Shown here: in pieces, positions 14,320-16,345 of the stretch
Layout: the number at the start of each line of letters is the position of its first letter
Position numbering within the stretch: the stretch's first letter is position 1
Origin: a bacterium
Lineage (GTDB): Bacteria; Patescibacteriota; Saccharimonadia; Saccharimonadales; Saccharimonadaceae
Length of the DNA: 16,345 nucleotides
NCBI GenBank assembly: GCA_020626475.1
Contig: JAHKZT010000010.1
Location: 1 to 16,345 of the forward strand
Reading direction: 5' to 3'
Notes under the pieces: generated by a model
Told to the model about the DNA's origin: nothing
The model's database searches: none
The model's input: the letters and a program-made list of their open reading frames with translations, nothing else
Made by a program: the position numbers and the translations under genes

Positions 14320-15981
14320 ATGAGCACAAAGATTCACGAGTTTGGTTTTTCTGAAGTCGCTTTGAATGAAGTGCGCGATACGCGTCACTGCAAAAACTGG
14401 CCAGTCGCATATCTTCTAAATAATAAACGCGAGATTTATATTGGCGAAACAACTGACATGAGTCGTCGCGCTTGGCAGCATTTTCAGAATCCAGAGCGCA
14501 AGCGTCTAAAAGAAATGCGCGTCATTGATGACGATACCTTTAATAAGTCCGCCATCCAGGATCTAGAAGCTTTCTTGATTGAAAACTTTGCCGCAGATGG
14601 AAAGTTTACGCTACAGAATGGGAATCGCGGGTTACGTCAGCATAATTATTATCAACGAAAGCTGTATACCGACAACTTTAAAGATATTTGGAAGCAACTT
14701 CAGTCTATTGGCCTAGCCGAACATTCTCTTCAAACAATTCGCAATTCTGATATTTTCAAATATTCTCCGTACAAGAGCTTGAGCGACGACCAAGAAAGAA
14801 CGCTCAATTCCCTTTTGTCTGATTTATATGAAGATTTTAGAACCGAAAAAGATTCAACTTATATTGTTCGCGGCGGAGCCGGAACAGGTAAATCTGTTCT
14901 CGCAATTTATTTAATTAAGTTGCTCTGCGATGCAGACCGCTTCGATGAAGTGATTGCCGCAGAAGAACCAGAACGCAACAAAATTCTCGACGGAATCCAT
15001 AAGAATGCGAAGAATTTAAAAATTGGCTTCGTAGTCCCAATGATAAGCTTCAATAAGACTATGAAGAAGGTCTTCAAAGGCGTCGATGGATTGTCTGCAG
15101 ATTTAATTCTAATGCCAAACGAAGTCGCGAAGTCTAAAGAAAAATACGATTTGTTACTTGTTGACGAATCGCATCGCTTGCGTCGCCGCATGAATCTAGC
15201 CAATTACAAAACTCACGACGAGAACAACGCTAAATTCGGTCTCGGTAAGGACGGTACTGAGCTAGATTGGATTCTTAAGCAAAGCCACCATCAAATATTC
15301 TTTTATGATAACAACCAGAGCGTGAGGCCGACTGACGTTCAAAGTAAACGTTTCGAGCAGCTTAACATAAAGAAGCAGTATTTCCTCACCACTCAACAAC
15401 GCTGTCTAGGTGGCGGACAATATACTAAATACATTAAGAGCATCTTCAGTAATACACCTCCAGCCAAACGGATTGATTTCAAGAACTACGATTTGCGATT
15501 ATATGATAATCCGAACAAGATGATCAACGAGATTCGTTCACTCGATAAAGAATGGAGCCTTTGCCGCAATATTGCAGGTTTCGCTTGGCCTTGGATCTCA
15601 AGGAAGAATCGAGATAAAGCCGATATTACATTAGACGGTAAACAATATACCTGGAACACAACAAACAAAGATTGGATTAATCAGTCTAACTCCGTTAATG
15701 AGATCGGCTGCATTTATACAACTCAAGGCTACGATTTAAACTATGCCGGAATTATTATCGGGAAAGACTTAGGCTATGACAAAGAAACCGGCAAATTAAT
15801 CATTCGTCGCTCCGAATACCGCGACATGAATGGTAAACGTGGGATCAACGACGATGAACTATATGAATTTATTCTTAATGTCTATAAGACAATCTGCACT
15901 CGTGGAATGCGCGGCACCTTCATCTATGCATGCGACCCAGACTTACGCGATTATTTGAGCAAGTTTATAGATAAAATTTAA
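14320..15981 (+). CDS. GIY-YIG nuclease fused to DUF2075 (Schlafen-like) helicase
   Basis: The protein is 553 residues from the ATG at 14320. A GTG at 14296 in frame would add eight residues, but it overlaps the likely -10 box, so the ATG is preferred. The N-terminus is a GIY-YIG domain (about 28-105): VAYLLNNKREIYIGET, conserved Arg in SRRAWQHF, Glu83 in QDLEAFLIE, and Asn in LQNGNRG. The DUF2075 ATPase follows: Walker A GGAGTGKS at 185-192, Walker B LLLVDESH with Asp282/Glu283, TTQQRC, IGCIYTTQGYDLNYAG, and the RGMRGTFIY arginine-finger region near the end. All key residues look intact. Such fusions recur in defence islands and are thought to be phage-triggered nucleic-acid nucleases with a motor domain; the exact trigger is not established. 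Confidence 0.9.
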   Translation: MSTKIHEFGFSEVALNEVRDTRHCKNWPVAYLLNNKREIYIGETTDMSRRAWQHFQNPERKRLKEMRVIDDDTFNKSAIQDLEAFLIENFAADGKFTLQNGNRGLRQHNYYQRKLYTDNFKDIWKQLQSIGLAEHSLQTIRNSDIFKYSPYKSLSDDQERTLNSLLSDLYEDFRTEKDSTYIVRGGAGTGKSVLAIYLIKLLCDADRFDEVIAAEEPERNKILDGIHKNAKNLKIGFVVPMISFNKTMKKVFKGVDGLSADLILMPNEVAKSKEKYDLLLVDESHRLRRRMNLANYKTHDENNAKFGLGKDGTELDWILKQSHHQIFFYDNNQSVRPTDVQSKRFEQLNIKKQYFLTTQQRCLGGGQYTKYIKSIFSNTPPAKRIDFKNYDLRLYDNPNKMINEIRSLDKEWSLCRNIAGFAWPWISRKNRDKADITLDGKQYTWNTTNKDWINQSNSVNEIGCIYTTQGYDLNYAGIIIGKDLGYDKETGKLIIRRSEYRDMNGKRGINDDELYEFILNVYKTICTRGMRGTFIYACDPDLRDYLSKFIDKI

Positions 15982-16204
15982 CGCTTGAGCTTGCCCACTG
16001 ACGAGTAAGGATTATTCTTTTTAGTATGAATAATAATCAAAATTGAAGAAAACCTAAAACTATCCTGGTAGCTAAAATACTATTGGACTTGAGACGAGAT
16101 TTTAGCTCCGATGAATGCGAAAGAATTAAAGAGTTATTATCCGAGCAACCGAAGCGACGTGGGGCGTCGGCCGGCGGGGCCAGCCTCACTGCGCGGCGTC
16201 GCCT

Positions 16205-16242
16205 CGGAAATAAAAATGCCGAGCATTCTTAATTCACTCGGC
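16205..16242 (-). terminator. Rho-independent-type terminator, minus strand
   Basis: Reading leftwards, GCCGAG (16237-16242) pairs with CTCGGC (16218-16223) across a 13-base loop. It is followed by ATTTTTATTT. It would end a transcript coming from the tRNA side. Confidence 0.6.
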
Positions 16243-16292
16243 TCCTTGCTCGACGAACCCTACGGGTCCGCGCCCCACTTCGTTCTCAGCAG

Positions 16293-16335
16293 AAAAGACA
16301 AAAAATTAGACCTTTCAGGCCTATTTTTTGTCTTT
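16293..16335 (-). terminator. Terminator-like hairpin next to the tRNA end
   Basis: AAAGACAAAAAAT pairs with ATTTTTTGTCTTT, extended through imperfect GC pairs to the loop CTTTCAG. T-rich tracts lie on both strands. It sits just past the putative tRNA 3' end. Confidence 0.65.
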
Positions 16336-16336
16336 A

Positions 16337-16345
16337 TGGTGAGCC
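16337..16345 (-). tRNA. Possible 3' end of a minus-strand tRNA gene (rest outside window)
   Basis: On the minus strand the window begins GGCTCACCA, which fits an acceptor 3' strand, discriminator A and an encoded CCA, followed at once by a terminator hairpin. Only nine bases are visible, so the identity cannot be given and the call is tentative. Confidence 0.4.

Larger units (their letters stand above)
15982..16345. other. Non-coding region with GC-rich inverted-repeat element
   Basis: There is no convincing gene in these 364 bases. At 16151-16207 the base composition jumps to roughly 80 percent GC (11 A/T of 57 by hand count), in AT-rich surroundings. The patch begins with GTGGGGCG (16159-16166), matched by CGCCCCAC (16271-16278). 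The flanks also match in part (GAAGCGAC near 16151 against GAACGAA on the opposite strand at 16279-16285), so the arms enclose about 105 bases containing a minus-strand terminator and the hairpin GAACCC-TAC-GGGTCC. The arrangement looks like a structured RNA or a small repeated intergenic element. A weak dyad ATTATTC/GAATAAT lies near 16011-16030. Confidence 0.5.

Noticed and set aside
16083..16232. A 49-codon plus-strand frame from TTG through the GC-rich patch, with an Arg/Ala/Gly-rich second half
   Set aside because: No ATG/GTG start, no ribosome site and low complexity from the GC-rich patch; the openness is probably a composition effect.
16237..16301. Short minus-strand frame ending VGFVEQGAE before the leftward terminator
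   Set aside because: It is preceded by an in-frame stop without a start codon, and the visible piece is about 20 residues.
1..16345. Insertion sequences, transposases or integrases
   Set aside because: None of the translated frames shows a transposase or recombinase motif, and no terminal inverted repeat pair with target duplication was found.

Overview
The window looks like chromosomal DNA from a small-genome, host-associated Patescibacterium. Candidatus Saccharibacteria (TM7) is the best guess. This rests on gene texture, not on a marker tree: a short lysine-rich bL31, many small single-membrane-span surface proteins, cysteine-rich secreted cell-wall hydrolases, tight gene packing and very short leaders. 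UGA is a true stop here (for example at 7088-7090, 13636-13638 and 13950-13952), so the UGA=Gly code of SR1/Gracilibacteria does not apply.

Layout. 1-348: the 3' end of rpmE (bL31), a 36-residue very basic protein, and a clear rho-independent terminator. 382-2182 (minus): a thioester-domain adhesin-like secreted protein whose reading frame is broken just before its proline/acid-rich stalk and sortase-type tail, followed downstream by queH (epoxyqueuosine reductase). 2227-3585 (minus): a free-standing small protein carrying a class III ribonucleotide reductase glycyl-radical box, and a protein resembling HExxH metallopeptidases with a damaged motif. 3622-4226 (plus): a DUF1653 protein overlapping a zinc-ribbon membrane protein.

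4266-6255 (minus): a cassette of two related single-span proteins with Gln/Met/Gly/Pro-rich outer tails, flanking a membrane-anchored Ser/Thr/Asn-rich beta-helix-like protein. I do not know this cassette as a described system. 6380-11251 (plus): a dense operon-like run. A single-span PEGA-like protein, an 835-residue secreted protein with three successive papain-like cysteine hydrolase domains, and another single-span protein overlap one another; a flavodoxin and an MmcQ/YjbR-family protein follow. 11335-11724: a small Ser-rich surface protein with its own near-consensus promoter.

11893-15981 is a probable defence island: a GmrSD-type DUF262/DUF1524 nuclease, a small zinc-ribbon protein, a 65-residue membrane protein on the other strand, and a GIY-YIG/DUF2075 nuclease-helicase. 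It is followed by about 360 bases without a convincing gene. These hold a very GC-rich patch bounded by an inverted repeat, two terminator-like hairpins reading leftwards, and, at the extreme right edge, what looks like the CCA end of a minus-strand tRNA gene.

Several genes have a TATAAT-like box only 7-9 bases before the start codon and no Shine-Dalgarno sequence, which suggests leaderless transcripts. Others have strong AGGAGG-type sites.
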